Positions 52,243-61,380 of a DNA stretch of 64,000 bases are shown here, in pieces. How positions within the stretch are numbered: position 1 is the stretch's first letter; each line of letters opens with the position of its first letter. Where the stretch lies: contig NZ_BMVR01000001.1 of NCBI RefSeq assembly GCF_014650815.1, positions 124,001-188,000 of the forward strand, given 5' to 3'. The notes beneath the pieces are model-generated. The model searched no databases and had not been told where the DNA came from. It saw only the letters and a list, made by a program, of their open reading frames with translations. Both the position numbers and the translations under genes were made by a program. Source of the stretch: Streptomyces flavofungini (GTDB taxonomy: Bacteria; Actinomycetota; Actinomycetes; Streptomycetales; Streptomycetaceae).

Positions 52243-55200
52243 CGCGGCGGGGGGTGCGGGCGGGGCCCCGGACCCGGACGGCTCCGGGCGCGCGGGCGCT
52301 CCGGGGGCCGAGGACGGCCGGGGGCGCGCGGGTTCCCCGGGTACCGAGGGCGCCCCGGCGGTCGAGCGCGCCCCGGTCCCCGCCCGCGCCTCCGCCGTCG
52401 CCGGGCTCGCCGCCGTCCTCACCGGCGCGGCGGGCGGCGGCGACGGCCCGTCCGCCGCCGAACTCGCCGAACTCCTGTGGCTGGCCCGGCACCTGCGCCC
52501 GGAGCCGGGCCCCGGGGCCCCGGACGGGGAGACGGGCAGCGGCACGGCGTCGCAGCCGTGGGCGCGCGGCGGCGCGGGCGCGGGCGGCTCCGCTGCGGCG
52601 GCCCCCACCGACCCCGCTCGACCGGACGCGGCCCCACCGGACTCGGCGAACCCGACGGACCCGAAGGACCCCGCCTCCCCCCACCCCGGCCGCACGCCCC
52701 CGACCACTCGTCCCGCTCCACCCGCCGACTCCCGCATCCCCCTGCACCTCCCCGCCGGACCCCACCGCCCAGGCACCCCCGGGGACACCTCGGCCGAAAC
52801 CCAGGCACCCCCAACTCCCCACACCCGCGCGGCAGTCGACGGCACCGCCCTCCACGTGCCCGTACCGCCGATGATCGCCCACCCGCTGGCCCTGCAGCGC
52901 GCCCTGCGCCCCCTCGGGCGCCGCGTGCCCGCGCCCGTCGGGCGGGTCCTGGACGAGGAGGCGACCGCGCACCGCATCGCCGCGCTCGGCGCGCACCCGC
53001 GCGGCTGGCTGCCGGTGCTGCGCCCGGCGGAGGAGCGCTGGCTGCGGCTCTGCCTGGTGTACGACGACGGGCCGACGATGCCCGTGTGGCGGCCGCTGGT
53101 GCGCGAACTGCACGCGGCCCTCGTACAGTCGGGCCTCTTCCGCACCGTGGAACTGCACCGGGCGGCGCCCGACGGCACGGTACCGGCCCGCGCCGCCGCC
53201 GCGCCCGCAGCGGGCCGCACCGTCGTCCTCCTGGTCAGCGACTGCATGGGCCCCCAGTGGCGGGAGGGCCGGGCCGGGCGCCGCTGGTACCGGACGCTGC
53301 GCCACTGGGCCTCGCGGCTGCCGCTGGCCGTGCTCCAGCCGCTGCCCGAACGCCTCTGGTCCACGACCGCGCTGCCCGCGGCCCCGGGCCTGCTCGCCGC
53401 CCCGCACGCCGCCGCGCCCTCCGCGACGTACACCTTCGACCCCTTCGACCCCTACGCCGCCGAGCCGTCCGCCGTCCACCCGGACGCCCTGCCCGTGCCC
53501 GTCCTCGACGCGTCCCCGCGCTGGCTGGCGAACTGGTCGTCACTCGTCGCCGACGTGGGCGGGCGCCGACTGCCCGGCTCGGTGGGGTGGCTGGCACCCC
53601 GTCCGGCGGCGGCGCTCGGTCCGGACGGGGTGGAGCGCGAGGACGTCACGCTCCTCTCCCCGCAGGACCTCGTCCTGCGTTTCCGCTCGACCGCGTCACC
53701 GGAGGCGTTCCGCCTGGCCGGACATCTGGCGGTGGGCGAGCCCCGGCTGCCGGTCATGCGGCTCGTCCAGGCGGCGGTGGAACGGCGCCCCCGCGCCCAG
53801 CACCTCGCGGAGGTCATCCTCAGCGGCATGCTCACGGGCACGCCCGACGGGCCACCCGGGTCGTACGCGTTCCGGGACGGGGTGCGCGAGGTGCTGCTCG
53901 GGACGGTGCCGAGGTCGGCGCGGGGGCGGACGCGGCAACTCCTCGCCCGGGTGGGGGCGTTGATCGACGAGCGGGCGGGGGTGGCGCCCGGGGAGCTGCG
54001 GGCGGTGGCGCAGGGGGTCGGGCGGAGCGCGGGGGCGGTGGCGGTCGAGGGGGAGCCGTTCGCGACGGTGCGTGCGGAGAGTGTGCGGCAGTTGGCGGGG
54101 GTGGGGGGGCCGGAGGGCGAGGAGGGGGTCGCGGGGCTGATCGGGGGGCGGTACCGGGTGACGGAGCGGCTCCGGGGGCGCGGTCCCGACCTGCTCGCGC
54201 AGGACACCTGGCAGGGCGACCGCACCGTGGTCGTGGCGCGCTACCGCGACGCGTCGCGGGACGCGCTCCGACGCTTCGAACCGCTGTGCCGCGCCCTGCG
54301 CGGCCTCAGCCACCCGAACGTGGCCGCCCTGCGGGACGACGGCACGCTGCGCGGGGTGCCGCACCTGATCCTGGAGCACCACGACGGGGAGACCCTGCGC
54401 GCCGCGCTCGAACGGCACCGGCACGGACTGCCCGCCCGCCAACTCATCGATGTGGTCCGGCAGTTGGCGGAGGCCGTGCTGGAGCTGCACATACACGGGA
54501 TCGCCCACGGCAGGCTGTCGACCCGCCGCGTCGTCCTCGCCGACCACGGCCCCGTCCTCTACGGCTTCGACCTGATCGCCTGCGACGACACGAGCCGCGC
54601 GGCCGACCTCCGCGACCTCGGCCGCGTCGTGCACCTCCTGCACACCGGCACCTGGATGACCTTGCCCGAACAGCTCACGATCCCGCTCGACGAAGCGCAG
54701 GTACTACCGGAGCGCCTGGCGGACGAACTCCGCCAAGCAATGCGGGAGTTGGTGTCGGAGGACGCGGCACTCCAGGTCGCCGGTGCCGAGCGGCTCGCCC
54801 GCCTCGCCCCGCGCGAGGAGCACCCGCGCCGCTACGACCTGCTCGGCCCGCTCCGCATCACGCGCGACGGCCACCCCCTGGCCGTCGGCTCTCCCCAGGA
54901 GCAGGCCGTGCTCTGCATGCTGCTGCTCCGCGAGGGCGGGACCCTGCACGGCGACGAGCTGGCGGCCGGGCTGTGGAAACCCCCCGTCCGCCCCGACGCC
55001 ACCCGCCTGGTGCGGACGTACGCGTCCCGCCTGCGCAACGCCCTCGGCCCGCGCTCCGTGGAACGTCACGGTGACGGCTACGCCCTGCCGGTCTCCCCCG
55101 ACGACGTCGACATCGTGCGCTGCCGGAGACTGGCCGCCGACGCCGAGGAGGCCCGCGCCGCCGGGAACTACGCCCGCGCCCGCACGCTGGTCACGTCCGC

Positions 55201-56773
55201 CCTCCTGCTGTGGCGCGGCGACCCCCTGCCCGGCGTTCCCGGCCCGGCGGCGCGGGACACCCGCGCACGGCTGCGCCTGCTGCGCACGGCACTGCTCCGC
55301 ACGCGCGCCGAACTCGATCTGGCAGCAGGTGAGTCGAGCCGGGCCACCGACGATCTCCGGGGCGCGCTCCAGGAGTTCCCCCACGACGAGGACCTCCACC
55401 GCCTCCACCTCGTGGCGCTCCAGCGCCAGGGCCGCATAGACGAGGCGATCTCCGCGTACGAGGAGTACCGCACCCGGCATCTGGCGGAACTCGGCGCCGA
55501 GCCCCCCGCCGTACTGCGGGAACTCCGCCAGGAGCTGGGCGGCCTGCGCGCGGCGGACGCGGCGGCGGGGACCGCCACCACCCTCGCCTTCTCCTTCACC
55601 GCCCGCCCCGGCTGGCAGGCGGACACCCTGATGAAGCTCAGCCGGACCGTCGCCCGGCTGCTCGGGCAGGGCGGCGCCGCGCCGGAGCAGTTCGAGCTGC
55701 TGCCCCGCGAGCGCGGCTGGGACGTGCAGGTCTCCGCCGAGGTGCCGCGCGCCCTGCTGCTCACCACGATCCTGCGCGAACTGCCCTTCATCGTGGGCGC
55801 GTACCCCGGCCTGGGGCTGCTCGTCACCGTCGGCGGCACCCCGAACCCGGCGGAGCCGCCGCCCGCCGACACCTCTGCCGGGCCGGACGCGGCGGTCGTC
55901 GTGATCCCGGGCGACGTCCACGACGAGCTGTACCGCGACGGCCGGGCGGACCTGACGCGCTTCGGGCCGGTGCCGGGATCGACCGCCTGGGTCTGCCGGA
56001 TCGAGCCCGTCGCGGCCCGCCCCACCGGCGCGTTCCCCTCCCTCCGCGACACCCTCGACCAGGCCGACACGATCATCCTCGGCTTCGACGGCACCCTCAC
56101 CCGGCTCTACGCCCCCGGCAAGGCCCGCGAGGCGACGCTCCGGCTGCTCGGCCTCGTCGTGGAGCGGCGCGACCCGGAGGCGGCGCTCGGCGGTGAGCCG
56201 GTGCCGCGCGTCGGGGGCGGCAGCGAGTACGTCCACCCGCTGGACGTCCTGCGCGCCTTCGCCGCCGAACGCCCCCTCGCCGCCGACCTCGCCGACGAGT
56301 TGGACCGCGTCGAGCGGCAGGCCGTGTTCAGCGCGAAGCCGGTGCCGCACGCCGCCGTACTCGTCCGGCTCCTCGCGGACGGCACCGGCTCCGGGCCCGG
56401 CTCGCGCCCCCGTACCCGCCCCCGCGCCGTGTGTCTGGTCACCGACACGGCCGCGCGCGCCGTGACCACGTACCTCACCGACCACGGGATCGACATCCCG
56501 CCGGAGCGCGTCCACTGCCGCACCGGCGACCTCACCCGGCTCCTCCCCGACCCGGCGGGCCTGCGCCGTGTGCTCGCCCGGCCCGGCACCTCCGCCGCGC
56601 GCTGCCTGATGATCGGGGCGACCGTCGCGGAGGCGACCGCCGCCGGAGCCCTGGACGTCCCGTTCATCGGGTACGCGCCCGGCGACCGCGCCCGGGAGCA
56701 CCTGCTCGCCGCCGGGGCCCGGCACACGGTGGGCGCCCTCTCCGCGATCGTCGACGCCGTCCGCGGGACCTGA
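52229..56773 (+). CDS. SAV_2336-type vWA/pseudokinase/SARP/degenerate-HAD protein
   Basis: 1514 residues. Order: disordered Pro/Ala region (1-210); vWA-like SAV_2336 domain (about 215-480) with a MIDAS-like LVYDDGPTM (about 275-282) and LLVSDCMG (about 338); helical region; protein-kinase fold (about 640-860) lacking the catalytic Lys (VVVARYRD), with HGR for HRD (about 758) and YGFD for DFG; OmpR-type winged helix and BTAD as in SARP activators (about 868-1104); an unassigned alpha/beta domain (about 1120-1260); and a HAD-like fold (about 1278-1514) with GFDGT (Gly1285 for the nucleophile) and IGAT in place of motif IV. Every enzymatic fold seems dead. Terminal gene of the set; likely scaffold or sensor. 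Confidence 0.85.
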   Translation: MRGSDAAGGAGGAPDPDGSGRAGAPGAEDGRGRAGSPGTEGAPAVERAPVPARASAVAGLAAVLTGAAGGGDGPSAAELAELLWLARHLRPEPGPGAPDGETGSGTASQPWARGGAGAGGSAAAAPTDPARPDAAPPDSANPTDPKDPASPHPGRTPPTTRPAPPADSRIPLHLPAGPHRPGTPGDTSAETQAPPTPHTRAAVDGTALHVPVPPMIAHPLALQRALRPLGRRVPAPVGRVLDEEATAHRIAALGAHPRGWLPVLRPAEERWLRLCLVYDDGPTMPVWRPLVRELHAALVQSGLFRTVELHRAAPDGTVPARAAAAPAAGRTVVLLVSDCMGPQWREGRAGRRWYRTLRHWASRLPLAVLQPLPERLWSTTALPAAPGLLAAPHAAAPSATYTFDPFDPYAAEPSAVHPDALPVPVLDASPRWLANWSSLVADVGGRRLPGSVGWLAPRPAAALGPDGVEREDVTLLSPQDLVLRFRSTASPEAFRLAGHLAVGEPRLPVMRLVQAAVERRPRAQHLAEVILSGMLTGTPDGPPGSYAFRDGVREVLLGTVPRSARGRTRQLLARVGALIDERAGVAPGELRAVAQGVGRSAGAVAVEGEPFATVRAESVRQLAGVGGPEGEEGVAGLIGGRYRVTERLRGRGPDLLAQDTWQGDRTVVVARYRDASRDALRRFEPLCRALRGLSHPNVAALRDDGTLRGVPHLILEHHDGETLRAALERHRHGLPARQLIDVVRQLAEAVLELHIHGIAHGRLSTRRVVLADHGPVLYGFDLIACDDTSRAADLRDLGRVVHLLHTGTWMTLPEQLTIPLDEAQVLPERLADELRQAMRELVSEDAALQVAGAERLARLAPREEHPRRYDLLGPLRITRDGHPLAVGSPQEQAVLCMLLLREGGTLHGDELAAGLWKPPVRPDATRLVRTYASRLRNALGPRSVERHGDGYALPVSPDDVDIVRCRRLAADAEEARAAGNYARARTLVTSALLLWRGDPLPGVPGPAARDTRARLRLLRTALLRTRAELDLAAGESSRATDDLRGALQEFPHDEDLHRLHLVALQRQGRIDEAISAYEEYRTRHLAELGAEPPAVLRELRQELGGLRAADAAAGTATTLAFSFTARPGWQADTLMKLSRTVARLLGQGGAAPEQFELLPRERGWDVQVSAEVPRALLLTTILRELPFIVGAYPGLGLLVTVGGTPNPAEPPPADTSAGPDAAVVVIPGDVHDELYRDGRADLTRFGPVPGSTAWVCRIEPVAARPTGAFPSLRDTLDQADTIILGFDGTLTRLYAPGKAREATLRLLGLVVERRDPEAALGGEPVPRVGGGSEYVHPLDVLRAFAAERPLAADLADELDRVERQAVFSAKPVPHAAVLVRLLADGTGSGPGSRPRTRPRAVCLVTDTAARAVTTYLTDHGIDIPPERVHCRTGDLTRLLPDPAGLRRVLARPGTSAARCLMIGATVAEATAAGALDVPFIGYAPGDRAREHLLAAGARHTVGALSAIVDAVRGT

Positions 56774-56780
56774 TCGGCCG

Positions 56781-58250
56781 TCAGGCCTCCGGTGAGCGCG
56801 CGTCGTAGCGCAGAAAGGCCCGCCAGCGTCCCGCGAGCAAGGTCACGGCGAGGACGCACGCGACGCCGCCGCCGACGATCGCCGCCCGGGGCGAGACCGC
56901 CTCGCCGACCGCCCCGGCCAGGAAGTCGCCGAGCCGCGGCCCGCCCGCGACGACCACGATGAACACGCCCTGCAGCCGTCCGCGCATCGCGTCCGGCGTG
57001 GCCGCCTGCAGCATCGTGTTGCGGAACACCATGGAGATCATGTCCGAGCAGCCGGCGACCGCGAGGAAGAAGACGCCGAGCCACAGGTTCCGGGTGAGGC
57101 CGAACACCGCGATCGCCGTGCCCCAGGCCGCCACCGACACCACGATCATCAGGCCGTGCCGGCGGATGCGGCCCTGCCAGCCCGAGAACACCCCGCCGAG
57201 CAGCGCGCCCACCGCGGGCGCCGCCGCGAGCAGGCCCGCCGTCTTCGCGTCGCCGCCGTACCAGACCACGGCGATCGCCGGGAACAGTGACCGGGGATGC
57301 GCCAGGACCATCGCGCACAGGTCGGTGAAGAAGGTCATGCGGAGGTTGGGGCGGGTGGCGAGGAAGCGCAGGCCGTCCCGGACGGAGGCACGCTGCCGCT
57401 TGCCGCCGCCGTCCGCCTCGGCACCGCCCCCGTCACCGGCCTCGGCCCCTCCGCCCCTCGCCGTCTCTTCCGTCCCTTCCGTCCCCGGGCGCATCGCGGG
57501 CAGCCGCCACATCGCGTACAGCGCCGCCGTGAACGCCACCGCGTCGATGAGGTACGCCGACTGATAGCCCCACAGGCCCACGAGGAGGCCGCCGAGCATC
57601 GGGCCGACGGTGATGCCCGTCGTCATCGTGAGGGAGTTCAGGGCGTTCGCGGCCGGGAGCTGCTCGGCGGGGAGCAGGCGCGGGATCATCGACGCGCGGG
57701 CCGGGGCGTTCAGCGCGGCGCACACCGCCTGCAGCGCGACGATGCCGTACAGGAACCACACGTGCTCGTAGTCGAGCAGCGCCCCGCCCGCCAGCGCGAC
57801 CGACAGGGCACACAGCCCCACCGCCGAGTACAGGCCGACCTTGCGGCGGTCCACGGTGTCGGCGACCGCGCCGCCGTACAGGCCGAAGACCACCAGCGGT
57901 ACGAGGGTGAAGAGCCCGACCAGGCCGACGGCGAAGCTGGAGCGGGTGATGTCGTACACCTGGAGCGACACGGCGAGCGACGTCATGGCCTGGCCGACCC
58001 AGGAGATGGTGTTGCCGACCCAGAGCCGCCGGTAGTCGACGGAGGTGCGGAGCGGGGTCAGATCGGCGAATATGCGCCGCTTGGGAGCGGGGTCGGGGCC
58101 GGGTCCTGAGCCGGGGCCGGGGTGCGGGTCGCGGCGCGGGCCGGGAACATCCGCGTGGTCCCCGGCGCCCGGGACCACATCGACGGATATGAGAGGTTCG
58201 CCCTGCCCGGCCCGGTCGTCAGGCGCGTCTTCCGCGGATGCTCGTGTCAC
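56781..58250 (-). CDS. MFS exporter, EntS/multidrug type
   Basis: 489-residue major facilitator with 12 predicted helices. A Pro/Gly-rich cytoplasmic N-terminus (about 45 residues) leads to LTPLRTSVDYRRLWVGNTIS, the usual start of the EntS/MdtH-like group; the inter-helix loop motif GGAVADTVDRRKVGLYS (G-x-x-x-D-R/K type) is clear, and a Gly-rich loop lies between helices 6 and 7. Likely exports a small hydrophobic or siderophore-like compound. GTG 58250 is chosen over a TTG upstream. It is convergent with the SAV_2336 gene, only 7 nt apart. Confidence 0.85.
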   Translation of the reverse strand: MTRASAEDAPDDRAGQGEPLISVDVVPGAGDHADVPGPRRDPHPGPGSGPGPDPAPKRRIFADLTPLRTSVDYRRLWVGNTISWVGQAMTSLAVSLQVYDITRSSFAVGLVGLFTLVPLVVFGLYGGAVADTVDRRKVGLYSAVGLCALSVALAGGALLDYEHVWFLYGIVALQAVCAALNAPARASMIPRLLPAEQLPAANALNSLTMTTGITVGPMLGGLLVGLWGYQSAYLIDAVAFTAALYAMWRLPAMRPGTEGTEETARGGGAEAGDGGGAEADGGGKRQRASVRDGLRFLATRPNLRMTFFTDLCAMVLAHPRSLFPAIAVVWYGGDAKTAGLLAAAPAVGALLGGVFSGWQGRIRRHGLMIVVSVAAWGTAIAVFGLTRNLWLGVFFLAVAGCSDMISMVFRNTMLQAATPDAMRGRLQGVFIVVVAGGPRLGDFLAGAVGEAVSPRAAIVGGGVACVLAVTLLAGRWRAFLRYDARSPEA

Positions 58251-58507
58251 ACGGGATGCTAACCGGCCCACCGGTGTCCCCCTCAACGCCTTTTCGACGC
58301 GGGCGGCCGTACCGCGGACCGCACCCTCCCCGACCAGGACGGAACCCGCCCTGGACCACGGCGGCCCGGATCCGGTGGGGAATCACCCGCCCGGCGGCAC
58401 CCCGCCCGGCGCATCCCAGCGCGCGCCCCGCCCCGGGCCGCCGCACGATGCGAGACAGGACCGCCGTCCGGCGGTCCGCACGGTCTGCGCTCTCGGGAGG
58501 ATCTGCC

Positions 58508-59545
58508 ATGACCGTCAGCCTGGAACAGCTCCGTCGCTGCCATATCGCCGTCGACCTGGGGGCCGCGCGGACCCGCGTGTACGTGAAGGGCGCGGGCCTC
58601 GTCGTCGACGAGCCGAGCGCCGCCGCCGTCAACACCCGCACCGGCGCGCTGATCGCGGTGGGCCAGTTCGCGGAGCAGATGACGGGACGTACGCCCGGAT
58701 ACATCCGCGTCGTACGGCCCGTGTCCGGCGGCACCGTCGTCGACATCGAGATGTGCCAGCGGATGCTGCGGCACCTGCTCGGCGAGAAGCTGCGCCGCAC
58801 GCTGCGCCGCAAGCCCCGGCTGCGGGCCGCCGCGTGCACGCCGCACGACGCGGACCCGCTGGCGCAGCGGGCGGCGGTCGAGACGATGGTCGGCCTGGGC
58901 GCGCGCCGCGTCGAGCTGGTGGACACCCTCATCGCGGCCGCGGTGGGCTGCGGGCTGCCCGTGGAGCGCCCGGAAGCCACCATGATCCTGGTGTGCGGCG
59001 CCGCCACGACGCAGGTCGCCGTGCTCTCCCTCGGCTCGATCGTGACGGCCGAGCGGATCCCCGTCGGCGGTGAGGCCATCGACCACGCGATCGTGCAGCA
59101 CCTGCGCCACCAGCACGAGTTGATGCTGCCCTCGCAGTCGGTACGCCCCCTGCAGCTCGCCCTCAGCGGCAACGGCCTGACCGCGCACGGCCCGGAGTCC
59201 ACCGAGATCCACGGCCGCGATGTGGCGACGGGCCTCGCCCGCTCGGTGCAGGTGGAGACCGCCGCCGTCCGCGACGCCATCCACACCCCCCTCACCGCCG
59301 TCCTCGACGGCATCGGCAAGGTCCTCCGCGACTGCCCGCCCGACCTGGTCGCCGACCTCGCCGACCGCGGCATCATGATGGTCGGCGGCAGCGCCCTGCT
59401 CCCCGGCCTCGACCAGATGCTCGTCAACGCGACCGGCATGCCCGTACGCATCGCGGAACGCCCCGACGTGTGCGCGGTCCTCGGCCTCGGTGCGATGCTC
59501 GAAGGCAAGATCCAACCACTGGTCCTCGACCCGCTGGCGGGGTGA
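58508..59545 (+). CDS. mbl: MreB-like actin-family protein
   Basis: 345 residues of the actin/MreB superfamily. Phosphate-1 loop DLGAARTRVYVKG (MreB: DLGTANT), EPSAAAVN, connecting region VRPVSGGTVVDIEM, phosphate-2 region LVCGAATTQVAVL and the C-terminal IMMVGGSALLPGL adenosine loop are all recognisable but diverged. In Streptomyces, MreB and Mbl act in spore-wall assembly; the position downstream of matB fits what I recall for mbl in S. coelicolor. GGGAGGA 6 nt before ATG 58508 fixes the start. It is followed by a sensor kinase after 127 nt. Confidence 0.85.
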   Translation: MTVSLEQLRRCHIAVDLGAARTRVYVKGAGLVVDEPSAAAVNTRTGALIAVGQFAEQMTGRTPGYIRVVRPVSGGTVVDIEMCQRMLRHLLGEKLRRTLRRKPRLRAAACTPHDADPLAQRAAVETMVGLGARRVELVDTLIAAAVGCGLPVERPEATMILVCGAATTQVAVLSLGSIVTAERIPVGGEAIDHAIVQHLRHQHELMLPSQSVRPLQLALSGNGLTAHGPESTEIHGRDVATGLARSVQVETAAVRDAIHTPLTAVLDGIGKVLRDCPPDLVADLADRGIMMVGGSALLPGLDQMLVNATGMPVRIAERPDVCAVLGLGAMLEGKIQPLVLDPLAG

Positions 59546-59672
59546 CCGGCGTCGGCTCGGGCGGGGGTGACCGGCTCGCGCCGGAGGGCCCCCGGGGCCG
59601 GGGGCCACGCACCGGTACCGGAGGACGTCCGGTGCCGGAGGGACCGCGAGCCGATGGGAGTACGCCGCCGCC

Positions 59673-61235
59673 ATGACCGACGACGTCAGCGGACCGCCGC
59701 TGCCGCTGCTCCTGGACGCCGTCCTCAGCGTCGGCACCGAACTCGAACTCCGGGCCACGCTCCAGCACATCGTGGACAGCGCGGTACGTCTGACCGGGGC
59801 TCGGCGGGGTGTGCTGAGGGTGAGTGACGCGGGGGGTGGGGGTGCGGGGGACGTGTTCGCGGCGGGCGACATGCCGCTGCCCGATGACACAGCCACAGCC
59901 ACAGCCACGGCCACCGCCACCGCCATGCCGTCCGGCACGGCCGCGTCCGCCGATGCCCCGTCCGGCGTGGGCCCGGGCTCGTTGAGCGTCCCCATCCTCG
60001 TGCACGACAAGGAGTTCGGCACCCTCCATCTCACCGCCGGGGCCGCCGGGGTGTTCAGCGACGCCGACCGCGGGCTGTTGCGGATCCTCGCCGGGCAGGC
60101 GGGGATCGCCGTCGGCAACGCCCGCCTGTACGAGACCGCCCGGCAGCGGGAACGCTGGATCGAGGGCGCCGCCGCCGTCACCACCGCCCTGCTCACCGGC
60201 GAGGCCGCCGCCGACGCCCTGATGACGGTCGCTCAGCAGGCGCGGCTGCTCGCGGGGGCAGCGGCCGGTGTCGTCCTGCAGCCCACACCGGCGGGCGGGA
60301 TGTCGATCGTGGCGGCGGCTACGGATGGTGGGGGCGGCGCGGGCGGTGGGCTTTCGCCCGAGCGGCGCCGGCACCCCGCCGCTGCCGCCCAGAACGACCT
60401 CATCGGCACCACCATCGAACCCGGCAGCACCGTCCTCGAACAACTCCTCGGCGGCGAACCGGTGTTCATCGAGGACTCCGCGACCGACCCCCGTATGACG
60501 ACCCGCGTACGGTCCCGCTTCGGGCCCAGCATGATGCTGCCCCTCCAGGCGGGCGGCCGCCTCATCGGCACCCTCGCGCTCCCCCGCCGCCGCGGCGACC
60601 ACCCCTACACGGCCGTCGAACGGCTCCTCGCCACCCAGTTCGCCTCCCAGGCCGCGCTCGCCCTCGTCCTCGCCGACGCGCAGCAGTCCCGGCAGCGGCT
60701 CGCCGTCTTCGAGGACCGCGACCGGATCGCCCGCGACCTGCACGACCTCGTCGTCCAACGGCTCTTCGCCACCGGCATGATGCTGGAGTCGACGCGGCGC
60801 AGGGCCGGGGCGGCGCCGGTGGGGACGGCGCTCGATCAGGCCGTGGACGAGTTGGAGTCCACCATCCAGGAGGTGCGGACGGCGATCTTCGCGCTGCAGC
60901 AGCCGCCCGCCGACGCGCCGACCACCTTCCGGGGGAAGGTGCTCAAGGAGACGGCCGGGGCGGCCGCGGTCCTCGGCGTCCAGCCGTCCGTCCACTTCAT
61001 CGGCGCGGTCGACACCCGCGTCACCGACCCCGCCGCGGGACGGCTCCTGCGGGCCCTGCGCCGGGCCCTCGCCGCGGCGTCCCGGCGTATCGCCGTCACG
61101 CGGGTCGATGTCGCCGTCGACGCGGGGTGCGTGCTGCCCGACGGGCGGGGTGGGGTGCGGCTCACCGTGTACGACGACGGGGAGACGGACGGGGTGAGCG
61201 CGGGGACCACGGTGACGTGGCAGGCACCGCTGTAG
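59673..61235 (+). CDS. GAF-domain histidine kinase with degenerate ATPase domain
   Basis: 520 residues. Two GAF domains (about 15-160, 175-335), then the HisKA_3 dimerisation helix DRIARDLHDLVVQRLFATG with His357. The C-terminal HATPase region is short and degenerate: the N-box, normally with an essential Asn, reads RRALAAASRRIAVT, and after LTVYDDGETDG the second glycine loop is absent. So it can probably be phosphorylated but not autophosphorylate. No partner response regulator is adjacent. A Thr-Ala repeat (TATATATATA, near residue 76) is coded by GCCACA hexamers. Not membrane bound. Confidence 0.85.
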   Translation: MTDDVSGPPLPLLLDAVLSVGTELELRATLQHIVDSAVRLTGARRGVLRVSDAGGGGAGDVFAAGDMPLPDDTATATATATATAMPSGTAASADAPSGVGPGSLSVPILVHDKEFGTLHLTAGAAGVFSDADRGLLRILAGQAGIAVGNARLYETARQRERWIEGAAAVTTALLTGEAAADALMTVAQQARLLAGAAAGVVLQPTPAGGMSIVAAATDGGGGAGGGLSPERRRHPAAAAQNDLIGTTIEPGSTVLEQLLGGEPVFIEDSATDPRMTTRVRSRFGPSMMLPLQAGGRLIGTLALPRRRGDHPYTAVERLLATQFASQAALALVLADAQQSRQRLAVFEDRDRIARDLHDLVVQRLFATGMMLESTRRRAGAAPVGTALDQAVDELESTIQEVRTAIFALQQPPADAPTTFRGKVLKETAGAAAVLGVQPSVHFIGAVDTRVTDPAAGRLLRALRRALAAASRRIAVTRVDVAVDAGCVLPDGRGGVRLTVYDDGETDGVSAGTTVTWQAPL

Positions 61236-61380
61236 CTTCCTCGCCGGGGGCTCCCCGACCCCGCCCCTTTCCCCGAAACCGGTGGCTCCGCCCCCGGCCC
61301 CCCCGTATCGGCCTGAACGGCCTCGTCCGCAAGCGCCGGACAGGCTGATGGTGGGCCGGAGGGCGCGAGCAGGGGCCCGC

